Shown here: in pieces, positions 32,005 through 41,734 of the stretch | How positions within the stretch are numbered: position 1 is the first letter of the stretch | Layout of the letters: each line of letters starts with the position of its first letter | Source: Rapana venosa | Taxonomy: Eukaryota > Mollusca > Gastropoda > Neogastropoda > Muricidae | Direction: 5' to 3' | Assembly: GCA_028751875.1 (NCBI GenBank) | Contig: CM054154.1 | Span: 57,633,250-57,697,249, forward strand | DNA length: 64,000 bases | Translations under genes and position numbers: made by a program | Notes under the pieces: model-generated | What the model saw: only the letters and a program-made list of their open reading frames with translations | Told to the model about the DNA's origin: nothing | The model's database searches: none

Positions 32005-33531
32005 TTATTTCGGAAACATTTATCATCAGTGATCCAGACTTAGCCATTGAGTTTTGGATAAAACTTTTACTGATATTTACAACAAATATGCTCCACTAAA
32101 AATCATTAGGGTCAAACATATCCCCCCTTGGCTCACTAAGGAACTAGAAAAAGCATGCTATCTTAGAGACCTTTTAAAAGAACAAATACTATGAAGAGTC
32201 AAAAACAAATGCCATAAACTCACAAAAACGGCGACAAAGAAGTATTTCCAAGAATTACTACCTATCAAACAAAACTCAAATACTGTGTGGCGAGTAATAA
32301 ATCAAATAACTAACAATCAAGCATCTTCCAAATCAAACATAATCAAAGACGTTACTGCTGAACAACTTAACAATCATTCCATTAATGTCCCTCCTAACGT
32401 CATTAGAAATGATGAATCAAAGTCCAATAAACTCGATGAACTAAAACAACACTTGGAAGGAAAGTATACTCCTTCAAAACTTCACATTCCATTTATGTCT
32501 GTTTTCGAGGTCTATGGTTATCTAACTCACCTCAAACAATCAAGAACGTGTGGTCTTGAGGGAATAGACAGCAGAATATTGAAGCTATCAGCTTCAATTA
32601 TCACAGACACTCTAAAATATATTTTTAACTTTTGTTTTGAAAAAAACCATTTCCCCAATGCCTCCAAAACAGCTAAAATAATCCCCATCTACAAGTCTGG
32701 TGAGACTACTAAGACTACTTGCTTCCTATCTTAAAAACAGGATATAGTGTGGCTGAATAGGTACATCTACATCCAAACTAAAATCAACCAATTATGGAGT
32801 ACCACAAGGATATATACTAGGACCAATTCTTTTCTCATTATACATAAACGACATCTCTCTCCATATCAAATCCGAATGTGAACTATTTGCTTACGACACA
32901 ACTATTCATACGAGCCACAATGACCTTAACTCTCTAGCAAACCAATTACAAAATACGTTGATAAGCTTTTCGAATGGACCGAACTAAGGCACATGTCTGT
33001 TCATCCCCAAAAAACAAAATACGTCAAAACTTAATTCATAAGCTTATTCCAATCAAAATTAAAAAGGAAGTAATTGAACAAACATGTCACCGCAAAGTTC
33101 TAGGAGTTAGAATTGATGAACATCTCACCTGGTTCTACCATATATCTCTATGCAAATACATGTCCCAAAGAGTATACCATTTGACTAAAATCAAGCACGT
33201 TCTTGACTTTCATTTGAGGAAACTATTCTTCCAATCTTGTAAACAATTCTCAGTAGACTATGCTTCTACCTTGTGGGATTTTGCTAGTGCAAACACTATG
33301 AAACCTCACATTGTATAAATGTGCTCTGAAACTGGTCCTTTAAAAGAAGGCAAGCTTATTAGAAGCCGACAAAACTCAGTTAAATATTCTCCCCCTATAC
33401 TAAAGATTGAAATATAACAAAGGCTTCATGATGTTCAAGATTATGACAGGAATTGTTCCATCATCCTTAAAAGACATCCCCCCCCTAAACAATCCCAGAA
33501 ATACCTCAAACAATAGTGTCCTAATCCAAAA

Positions 33532-33602
33532 CCTGCATACACACAGGTACTAGATGTAAAAAAAAGTGCACGAGTGCTTATTCCATTATCCTCGAAATAA
33601 AA
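33532..33602 (+). repeat. dispersed hairpin-tail motif
   Basis: GATGTAAAAAAAAGTGCACG followed by AGTGCTTATTCCATTATCC and AAATAAAAGGATAAAAG. It shares even the preceding CATACACACAGG with the SINE at 14974, so it may be the 3' end of that SINE family. Confidence 0.7.
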
Positions 33603-33683
33603 GGATAAAAGAAAAACATACAAACACATTCACAAGCACAGGCACAGAGGACCTGACTTTTGGCTGAGCATACCAGCAAATCA

Positions 33684-33686
<3 letters not shown>

Positions 33687-33714
<28 letters not shown>

Positions 33715-33725
33715 GGGGGGGGGGA
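33687..33725. repeat. poly-G tract
   Basis: A nearly pure G run of about 37 bp. The flanks (33603-34060) show no gene. Confidence 0.95.
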
Positions 33726-34061
33726 AGGATACACAGCACTGAATTAGTCTTCAGGCAGTATTTCTTGAACAAAACAAAACTGAGAGTCTGTCCACTCCAG
33801 AGAGCGAGTTGCAGGCTGGGCATCTTGATGATCTCCATATCTTTGGCTGAGCATGTCTTGGTTTGTTTGAAATTTGGATAAGTTAAAAAAAAAACCATGG
33901 GTATTTTTTGCTGTTGTCACTTTTTTTTCTTCCTTGGCTAGAGCCCCTAGGTTCATAAATGGTGAGATTTTTTGGCGTATGGGATCATTTTCACCCACAA
34001 TTAAGATAGCCACATTTCTGTTTCGGAGATGATGACTAAACACAGCACCAGTGTGCATGCG

Positions 34062-34064
<3 letters not shown>

Positions 34065-34160
<96 letters not shown>

Positions 34161-34171
34161 TATATATATAT
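34065..34171. repeat. (TA)n microsatellite
   Basis: Long alternating TA with two phase slips (AATA). Confidence 0.95.
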
Positions 34172-34204
34172 AGAAGGAGATAGGAATTTTGCCATTAGAC
34201 AAAT

Positions 34205-34950
34205 ATTGACAACTGGCTGTGGCTAAATATCTCTTACGTTGTTCAACACAAGAAACCAATGTGGACAACGAAACTAGTTTAAGATCTGACGTCAACTTTC
34301 CAAAAAGAGCACATTCTATTCGCTCTGTCACCACAGCTAGAACCTATACTTCTCAACTATTTGATCAAGCAGAAATATTTCCCACAAAAATATCTAAATC
34401 GAAGATTCACTCCTCCCCTTGTCCCCCCTGGCAACTTAAGAGAGCTAATTTTGACTTAAATCATTCCTCTTTAACGAAAAAAGGTAATGAAAATATCCTT
34501 AGCGCATCGGTAAAAGAATATATACAAACTACATATCCAAATCATTTAAAAATTTACACAGATGGTTCCCTTTTGAACAACAATGAGGCGGGTGCAGCGT
34601 TTGTCGGACACGTTGGAAACGCTTTAAAAAGAAGCTACAACGTACCGGTTATTCCTGGAGTGATGATGTAACCCATTGATAAGACCAAATGTCGCAGTTT
34701 ACATGAATATAGAAATGTTGTATATCTCATCTACAGGATTTAGCTCAATGCTTTTAAAACTACATTTTTTTAATCCATGTACCTGTGGTGAAAATCTTAC
34801 CAATGATCACATTCTTTTACAATGCAGAAATCTATAAAAAAAAACTTACCTGCCTTCCCATTTCGTAGCTTACAGCAAATTCTAAAAGACAAGGAAATTG
34901 TATTGCCATTAAGTCATACTCCTATTTACAGACTCCTTTAACATAAGGAT
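34205..34950 (+). mobile_element. LINE family H, second copy with RNase H deleted
   Basis: The plus-strand frame 34219-34671 has 'LKIYTDGSLLNNNEAGAAF', the first strand of RNase H with the catalytic Asp in TDGS, then jumps directly to 'VGNALKRSYNVPVIPGVMM'. In the 2716-3448 copy, more than 100 residues separate these two parts. The 3' UTR (34672-34950) matches the other copy, including GATCACATTCTTTTACA. So this copy has an internal deletion of most of the RNase H domain. Confidence 0.8.
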
Positions 34951-35144
34951 AGCATCTATTTAAATGAATTGCAAAGTTAATGTTTTAGCTGTTAATTTAT
35001 TCTTCTAATAATTCTTGTTTCTGTTTTTTTCATAATAGTTGAATATTGCCATTGATTAGTTATGTGCATACCCCTCCCTTCCCCCCCTTCCCCCCTCCCA
35101 CACACACACACTATACCATCTGATAGTACGATTTAGTGGAAGGA

Positions 35145-35168
35145 CGTACACACATACACACACACACA

Positions 35169-35200
<32 letters not shown>

Positions 35201-35219
35201 TATGTATATATATATATAC

Positions 35220-35317
<98 letters not shown>

Positions 35318-35364
35318 ATATATATATACATATGTGTGTGTGTGTGTATGTGTGTGTGTGTACG
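35145..35364. repeat. large CA/TG palindrome around a TATA core
   Basis: CGTACACACATACACAC... reads through (CA)n to CATATGTATATATATATACA and returns through (TG)n to ...GTGTGTGTACG. The two halves are near-perfect reverse complements over about 110 bp each, including the interruption pattern at the outer ends. Confidence 0.85.
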
Positions 35365-35596
35365 CATTGTGGTTCAGCTCGATCTATTTTTTTATATTTT
35401 TCACATTAGCAAGTTTTCGCTTTTATTCTGAAGCTTCCTCAGGCTGAATGGATAACATCAATAGTAAAACCAACTTTCAAAACTACCAGATTACTGATTT
35501 TTGTGCAGAGTAATCACCTTCCCTACACGTGAAATATAAGACAATCACTGAGATCTGGTCATATTCCCCCGAATATCAACGCCCCCCCTCTTCCCC

Positions 35597-35647
35597 TTAC
35601 AAGATTCAGCGCTATATAAATTCCATACATTATTATTATTATTATTC
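35597..35647 (+). mobile_element. solo LINE B tail
   Basis: ACAAGATTCAGCGCTATATA followed by AATTCCATACATT and (ATT)n. Only the tail of family B is present. Confidence 0.8.
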
Positions 35648-35879
35648 CCCTCAGCCCCTGCCCTCCATACACCCGACTGTTCTCACTCCCTCTCCTCTCT
35701 CGACCCCAAAACTCCCAAGTATAGAAGTAATTGCTAAGAAGTAAGGATGGGTTTCACAACCTTCGAAAAAGATCATATTATAACAAAAAAGGCCCTCCAT
35801 TAAATTATATCATAAAAATTGTGTTTATATAAAATATTCTACTGGTAAAGAGGCATTACCCTGCTATTAGAAATGTATA

Positions 35880-36470
35880 TATCTCTCCCTCCCCTTTAAT
35901 CTCCAACCCTATGCCTAAAGAAGAAGAAAACAATCATTCATTTGTTAATAGGAGCTGTTTTAGAGATGATCATATAACTGCCATACCTCGTGGAAGATAT
36001 TACAAACTTTGAAAAACATTTAAAAGCACTCAAACCATCAAAAATAAAATTGACTGTAAATTACGAGAAAGAAGTTAACTACCAAGATCTTACCTTTAAT
36101 ATGAAGGATGGGGAAATTTTGACCAATGTAAATTCTAAACACATTTATTCCTACCTGACACCAAATAGCTGCCTTCCTCCATAAGTTTTTAAAGGGTTAA
36201 ATTTTAATGTAGGAGTCAGGCTTTGTATGCTTTGTTGTAAAGATACAGACCCAAACGAAAGGAAAGAGGAGTATTCCAGATATTTTGTAATGTCTTGTTG
36301 GGATTATGGCTTTGAAAAAGAGAACTGGAGAAAGAAGCAGACAGAGATAAAAAGACTACAATTAGCAAACCTTAACATAAACGTCAGAAGAAAATAGCGT
36401 GGGTAACTTACACAGCCCAAGATAACCACCAAAATCATAAATCTTAACAAAAAATCGTCACCTTCATTAT
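35880..36470 (+). mobile_element. Penelope-like element fragment (RT C-terminal part)
   Basis: The plus-strand frame 35990-36184 reads 'NFEKHLKALKPSKIKLTVNY', 'VNYQDLTFNMKDGEI' and 'SYLTPNSCLPP'. The next frame gives 'FKGLNFNVGVRLCMLCCKD' and 'RYFVMSCWDYGFEKENW'. The order 'E...VxYLDLxxxxxxG...T..YxKPTxxxxYLxxxSxHP, then kGxxxGxxxRlxxxCs' is the hallmark of Penelope-like RTs after the catalytic site. Assignment is from the motif layout; the frame is broken by stops and the GIY-YIG endonuclease is not seen. Confidence 0.65.
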
Positions 36471-36551
36471 TCTAATCCTCAAAACAGAAACCATTTTCCC
36501 TAAGAAGCAGATCATAGCAGCAGACAGACATAGGAAAACAATTGGGATATG

Positions 36552-37085
36552 TGTTACACTGTGATATGTGCATGTGGGATGCTTAGCACATTAGTGGTCC
36601 AGCGGTAAAATAGGTCTTTAGGCCCAGTATAGTTTATATGTAAGAGTGATGAATATTAACAAAGAGTATTAGTAGGCTCTTTGTTCAGTGGCAGACGATA
36701 TTAAGTGGTGATTGTCAGAGAAGGGGACGTGACTCCCCAAGCCAATGACTAGCTCCGGACCCTGAATTTAAGGACTGGACTCTGGCTGTTCAGGCAGACT
36801 GGAAAACCAGACCTGCAGACAGACATGAAGGCAGACTGAAAGCAGGACTTGACAAGAGACCAGAAGACAGAATCATGAGGGAGACAAGAGGCTTGACTTA
36901 GAGACTATGACTCCGACCCGGACTCCAGCCAGCTGCCTGGGATGGACACTTTAGAGACACCATTTGGCCAATAGCTGTCCTGGTCTGCTTAAGGAATCCA
37001 CTAGACAAGATTTGAAAGTTTAACTGGAAAAAACTGGTGACATTCAATGTCGCCACCTCTCTGTTATTCTTTCTGTGGTATGACA
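36552..37085 (+). mobile_element. candidate 5' LTR of the Gypsy remnant
   Basis: The block begins TGTTACACTGTG and ends CTGTGGTATGACA, so it has TG...CA ends with TGT/ACA inverted tips. It lies just before a primer-binding-site-like sequence, TGGTGCCCTCACCAGGAT (37100-37117), and a decayed Gypsy gag-pol. The 3' LTR was not found, so the boundaries are tentative. Confidence 0.4.
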
Positions 37086-37117
37086 GACTTTTTCCCTTTT
37101 GGTGCCCTCACCAGGAT

Positions 37118-39245
37118 TTCCATTGAACAAGTGAAGGTTCTCCAACATAGAGGAGGCCATGTCCAGGAGCCAGGGAGACAAGGTGAAATATTGGAGGACA
37201 GGTGGGTCTCGAGTTCTGCCTCTGTGTAGGGACTAAGCCAATTGGACAAATAGAGGTCAGTTCAATTAAGAAAAAACATTTTGATTTTTTTAGGTTGTGA
37301 AGTATAGCCTGTCTCGTATATATCTGAAGTACTACTCAAAACAAAATTGCAGAAAGTGGACAAATTTCTTTTCATTTATTTCATTTATATCACTTTAAGT
37401 AACGAGATTTCTCTGCGTGAAATTTGGGCTGCTCTCCCCGGGGAGAGCGCGTCGCCACAAGAGCAGCGCCACCCTAGGTTAGATGCTATGGGCCACATGT
37501 TATCAGTTCAAAGCATTTCTCCTATTATTCAACGATTTTCGGGAGACCCGATAAAATACCGAGAATGAAAGAAGTAGAGAAATTTTCCACCATAAGCCAG
37601 GCGGATGAAACCCGCAAAATTAAAACAGCATATCAGACAAGTCGTGGGATAGTAAGCAACATCATTACACCCTTCCTAGAGGCAACAAAATAAAAGACCC
37701 ACATGGGAGGAGCTGAAAAGACAACTGGTGCTGAGGTTCAATGATGTGATGACACACAGCATGCCCTAGCATTGCTCATGCAAATTCGCCAAGGTCGTGA
37801 TGAAACAGTGCCTGCCTACGCAGAGTGTGTTCATGCTCTGGCCACTGAGGCTTTTCCTCAGGCAGACACTCACACTACCTGCAGTCCAGACCAAGTTGAA
37901 TGGGTAGTCAAAGAGTTGAATAGAAATTTTATTGTAGGGACTGACAGGATTGCAGAAATTGGGTTTGCATCTACTTTGACTTGAAGAAGCTGAGGGTCAA
38001 GAATGTGTACGTTTCTTATGAACAAGATATTCCACATAGCTTCTTTAGCCAGAGCAGATAAGACTACTGTCTTACAGCAGCAAACTGTTCAAATTGTAGA
38101 TTTTATTTGAAGACTCCCCATATTTTGAGGAGGCAGAAGAGTGGGAAATTTCAGGGAGTGATAGAGGTTTACTGTCAGGAGAACCAGGAGTAATGTTAGC
38201 AGGAACACTTTTTAAGAAGAAAAGATTAGGAAAACATCCGATGTTGGTGTTGAACACCACAAATAAGACCATTAAGTTAAAAAGAGGATGTATAATGGGA
38301 AAGGTAGAAAAAGTTCAGGAAGTAAACGCAGTTAAAGTAGGGAGTGTGGCGTTGGTGTCAAAAGACAAGATCAAAAAGCATAATTCCGAAATCAAGCTCT
38401 CAGAAATTGATGCAAAAATAGTGGACTGATCCAAAAGAGGAAACACCTTTTCCTGACTAGGGATTTGTATTTAGGACAAACAGAATACTGTTGAGTGTAC
38501 CAGTGACACTGGCAATCAAGCAATGATTAAAATGCGCCCAAATAGAATTCCTTTGCAAGACAGGGAGATAGTTGATAAAGCATTGGATTCAATGATAGAA
38601 GCCAAAGTTACAGGTCGCAATATCTTTGGTGTTCAAGTCTAGTCAGTGTCTAAGATGGATCTAAACGTCTTTATGTAGATTATGTAAGCTTAATGGGATA
38701 AAAAACCACAGCAACAACAACAAAATACCCCCTCCCTTTGATTGATGATCTACTTTTCCTGTTGGGGAAAGCCATGCACTTTTCCAGTCTGGATTTGAAA
38801 AGTGGCTATTGGCAGGTAAAGATGGCTGACAAGGATAGGGAGAAAACAGCATTTGTGTGTCACTTTGAATTTAATGCCATGCCATTTGGGATGACCAATG
38901 GACCCAGTATGTTCATTATGCTGATGAATACTGTACTTAGTGGCTTTGAAAACTTTGCAATAGCATATCTTGATGACAGTTTGATTTTCTCTTAAACTCT
39001 AGAGGACCATCTTAAACACATCAACATGGCGTTTGACAGGTTAGACCACCATAACCTGCATCTCAAGCTGAAAAACTGCCAATTGATGAGAGAAGACGCT
39101 AAGTATTTAGGGTTTGTAGTGGGTAAAGATGGTGCCAAGCCAGAGCAATAAAAGGTTAAAGCAATCAGGGTATGCTTGCACCTACCGCTGTGAAAGAAGT
39201 GTGTAGCTCTGCAGGTATAGTGAGCCATTATTGTAGATTTATCCC
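37118..39245 (+). mobile_element. Ty3/Gypsy gag-pol remnant
   Basis: Plus strand, broken by many stops. A gag-like region (about 37545-37980) has 'MLMQIRQGRDETVPAYAECV'. A spacer region before pol (38193-38429) has 'FKKKRLGKHPMLVLNTTNK'. Reverse transcriptase (38738-39240) has 'FSSLDLKSGYWQVKMADKD', 'TAFVCHFEFNAMPFGMTNGP' and 'AIAYLDDSLIFS', with the catalytic Y-L-D-D retained, then 'LEDHLKHINMAFDRL' and 'KYLGFVVGKDGAKPEQ'. RNase H and integrase are missing after 39245. A piece of SINE (37365-37480) interrupts the 5' part. Confidence 0.8.
37365..37480 (-). mobile_element. SINE fragment
   Basis: ATCACTTTAAGTAACGAGAT followed by TCTCTGCGTGAAATTTGGGC and CTGCTCTCCCCGGGGAGAGC matches 48545-48635. 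It lies inside the 5' part of the Gypsy remnant. Confidence 0.65.
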
Positions 39246-40560
39246 CATGTCACGGATCAACCTTTGCCATGTCTCATACCCCTTACCACCACCACCTCCA
39301 TCTCCATCATGACGGAGGAATCAAGGTCTTCGGGGACTGACGGAGGATCCTTAACCCTCACCTTTAGACACCCCATCCCTGTGTGTGGATGTAGGCTTTA
39401 GTTTCTTAACCCCGCTGGCATGCAGCATGTGTCGGGTACGTTTATTTTTTTTTAATTTGGAAGCACAGAAAAGAATTCTTGATAAAGGCGGGTAGGCCGA
39501 GAGGCAGAGGGTGAGCTACCCGTGTATCTCCTTTCTGTGAGCGGTGTTTCCACACCCGTAGATGTGACTCTGCCCGGTTAGGTCGTCCCTGTTTCTGCAA
39601 CCAGCTCGGTGAGAGAATGCTGGGGAGCCAAACTCTCAGCGAAGCGAGAGACCCGAACTGACTGAAGTCAGTGTATCGCCAGTGGCCAGGAATGTCCCCA
39701 CGTACACCAGCTGGGTAGGTGTATTGAGGATTAGGACAGTTTTACTTTTTGTTTGACTTCCTCTGGAAGAATCTTGTTGTTGCAAACATCCCACCTTAAT
39801 TTTTCTTTGCAGTGTAAGGCACTGCAGGAAGATTGCCTTCCTCCAGGAGGAAGGATATAAAAGCTATTGTTATTTAATTTTGATAATTGTCTGTGTGTGC
39901 TAGCACTTCGGTGAGGCGCCACAGAAGTAGGTCCAGACCGCACTACATTTTTGGTGTTTTGATTCCTTATTTTCAGCAGTTTTTCCAACCAAATTTTATT
40001 TAGGTAGAGCGGACTTACCACAGGGCTCCGAAGGTTTGAACCGCAGACCTCTGGGTGTGCTGCGGCCAGGTATTCCGTCTCGCGTCACATGTAGTTTGTT
40101 GCTTGGGTCGTGTGGATGAGTTGACAAGGATAAAAGAGATGAGCGAATGTCTGTGTGAAAAATGAGGATAGGGTTTTTAAAAGTAGAACTTTGTTGTTTC
40201 ATATAATATTTCAATTAAATAACGTTGTGTTGAAAGACGATTTAAGAATTTCAGATAATAAATACTGTAAGGCAGGACAATGAAACCAACTATACCAGCA
40301 GTAATATATTCAAAAGAAATTCCTCTTTCATTACTGAATGAGAGAAAACTAGTTGTTGAAATCAAAATTATTAATTTAGCGTTTGTAAAAGGTGAAGAAG
40401 AATAGACTCGGCTGTGACCTAGCTGTCGGAATAGAAATAATATCATATTTTTGTCGCAGAAATATTTTTGTGATGCCAAAAGCATCCTCTGGCTGATAAA
40501 TGAAATTAAGAACAATGGTATTATAATGAACACCACCGGGTCCAGTGATTAAATGCTAGA
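39246..40560. other. unassigned 1.3-kb stretch
   Basis: I recognise no protein, repeat or RNA gene here. A 119-codon hydrophobic minus-strand frame at 40177-40536 exists but has no recognisable features and lies in AT-rich DNA. Confidence 0.4.
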
Positions 40561-40572
40561 CTATGTTAGAGG

Positions 40573-40732
<160 letters not shown>

Positions 40733-40809
40733 CAATGAGGACCCATGTCAGTGTCTGTATTCTTGTCGAATAGTTGTGTGTTAGATATTGTAGTAATGAA
40801 GTGTTTGTT

Positions 40810-41085
40810 TGATTGAGGAGAGCCGGCCTAACTCCATTAAAGTTACGGGGGAAGGAGGGATGTACCTGGCTATGTCTGCCAAGATGACGGGTTTTAACTG
40901 GTGCGCAAGATGTTCTGCGTGCGTTCACACACGGGACCTCGGTTCAGTCTCATCCGAAGGACTTTTGGGGAGAGTGAAGTCGGCACCGATATTAATTCCA
41001 GAGAAAAAAATCTTCTTGAATGAGATTGGAGCCTGGGTCAGCAAATCAGGAATACATCACTCTAACCACCAGGCTATCTGATCCC
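40810..41085 (-). mobile_element. tRNA-headed SINE
   Basis: On the minus strand from 41085 the element starts GATAGCCTGGTGGTTAGAGT, an A-box-like promoter word, followed about 35 bp later by GGCTCCAATC, a degenerate B box. This is the layout of a tRNA-derived RNA polymerase III promoter. The body contains AGTCCTTCGGATGAGACTGA and GAACGCACGCAGAACATC, shared with the SINE at 14974. The 3' limit is uncertain. It is not a functional tRNA gene. Confidence 0.6.
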
Positions 41086-41096
41086 CCCAAATTTAT

Positions 41097-41352
41097 TGTT
41101 AAAGGGGATAGTGGGGTTAGGGAAGCAGGAGCAGTGGCAGGAGGAGTGGGTTTAGTTGGTAGGTTGTTATTATTTGTGTGTATGATTGAGTGTAATAAAG
41201 TATTGTTTGTTTCACCTGGCTTGTGTTGTGCTGAGTCGTGCCTGGAAGGACTGACCTCCCTTTCCTTTCACAACGACCTGTCTCGGCTACGTATGGATTC
41301 CTGCAGGGATCCGTATGGCAGCCGTGACATTTTTGGGGGTTCGTCCGGGATA
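41097..41352 (+). mobile_element. LTR with primer-binding site (LTR retrotransposon 5' end)
   Basis: TGTTAAAGGGG...CAGCCGTGACA (41097-41329) has TGT...ACA ends and an internal AATAAA at about 41193. Four bases on is TGGGGGTTCGTCCGGGAT (41334-41351). This is nearly identical to the tRNA-Pro-type primer-binding site TGGGGGCTCGTCCGGGAT used by many retroelements. No gag or pol follows; a LINE B fragment begins at 41425. It is a 5' LTR plus PBS stump. Confidence 0.6.
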
Positions 41353-41424
41353 AGCTCGATCGGAACTTCAATCACTGCTTAGAGCACGCAGACAGGTTGT
41401 GTTGTCTGCCCTCTGTTTCCCCTT

Positions 41425-41444
41425 AGTTATAATAATAATAATAA

Positions 41445-41475
<31 letters not shown>

Positions 41476-41722
41476 AAGAAGAAGAAGAAGAAGATTGTAT
41501 GGAATTTATACTGTGCTGAATCTTGCAATGGAACAAATCAAAACGCTTATATTCAAATCATTTACACTTATGCAATTATTCATGAATAAAATAAAAAGAT
41601 ACAAATATTTTACACATACACACACACGCACGCACGCACGCATGCCCACAGCATGCCTATACACGGTGATGGAGATGGGGGTGGCTGCAGAAGAGTATAG
41701 ATAGATAATGTGGAAGGAAAGA
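41425..41722 (-). mobile_element. LINE family B 3' UTR fragment
   Basis: On the minus strand it reads from CATCACCGTGTATAGGCATG through a TG-rich stretch to the conserved tail (TTGCAAGATTCAGCACAGTA) and a tail microsatellite that changes from (CTT)n to (ATT)n (41429-41495). It lies head to head with the plus-strand B copy starting at 41735. Confidence 0.8.
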
Positions 41723-41734
41723 TTTCAGCTATAT

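Larger units (their letters stand above)
26290..33540 (+). mobile_element. LINE family G, one old copy in four pieces
   Basis: Pieces of one APE-type LINE lie in order on the plus strand. 26290-26610 is the endonuclease start ('SKDGLRVCNLYINHARY', 'KPKETGILIYVSESITF', 'DIESIWIEVF'). 30713-30777 continues it ('KKNWIDIFDSIMNAVL'). 31091-31440 is the endonuclease end ('STEIILLGDFNIDLAKV', 'SSTIVDHIYVSNPDNS'). 32005-33540 is the linker, RT and C-terminus ('SRTCGLEGIDSRILKLSAS', 'ILGPILFSLYINDISL', 'ELFAYDTTIH' in place of FADD). The pieces join in sense across three later insertions at 26612-30712, 30778-31090 and 31441-32014. Much of the central RT is deleted near 32700. It is the oldest layer in this region. 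Confidence 0.75.

Noticed and set aside
40177..40536. 119-codon hydrophobic minus-strand ORF that might encode a membrane protein
   Set aside because: AT-rich DNA with no recognisable motif and no supporting context; chance hydrophobicity is likely.
41010..41085. Possible tRNA gene on the minus strand
   Set aside because: A- and B-box-like words are present, but no cloverleaf with a sound acceptor stem is visible and it continues into a SINE body.
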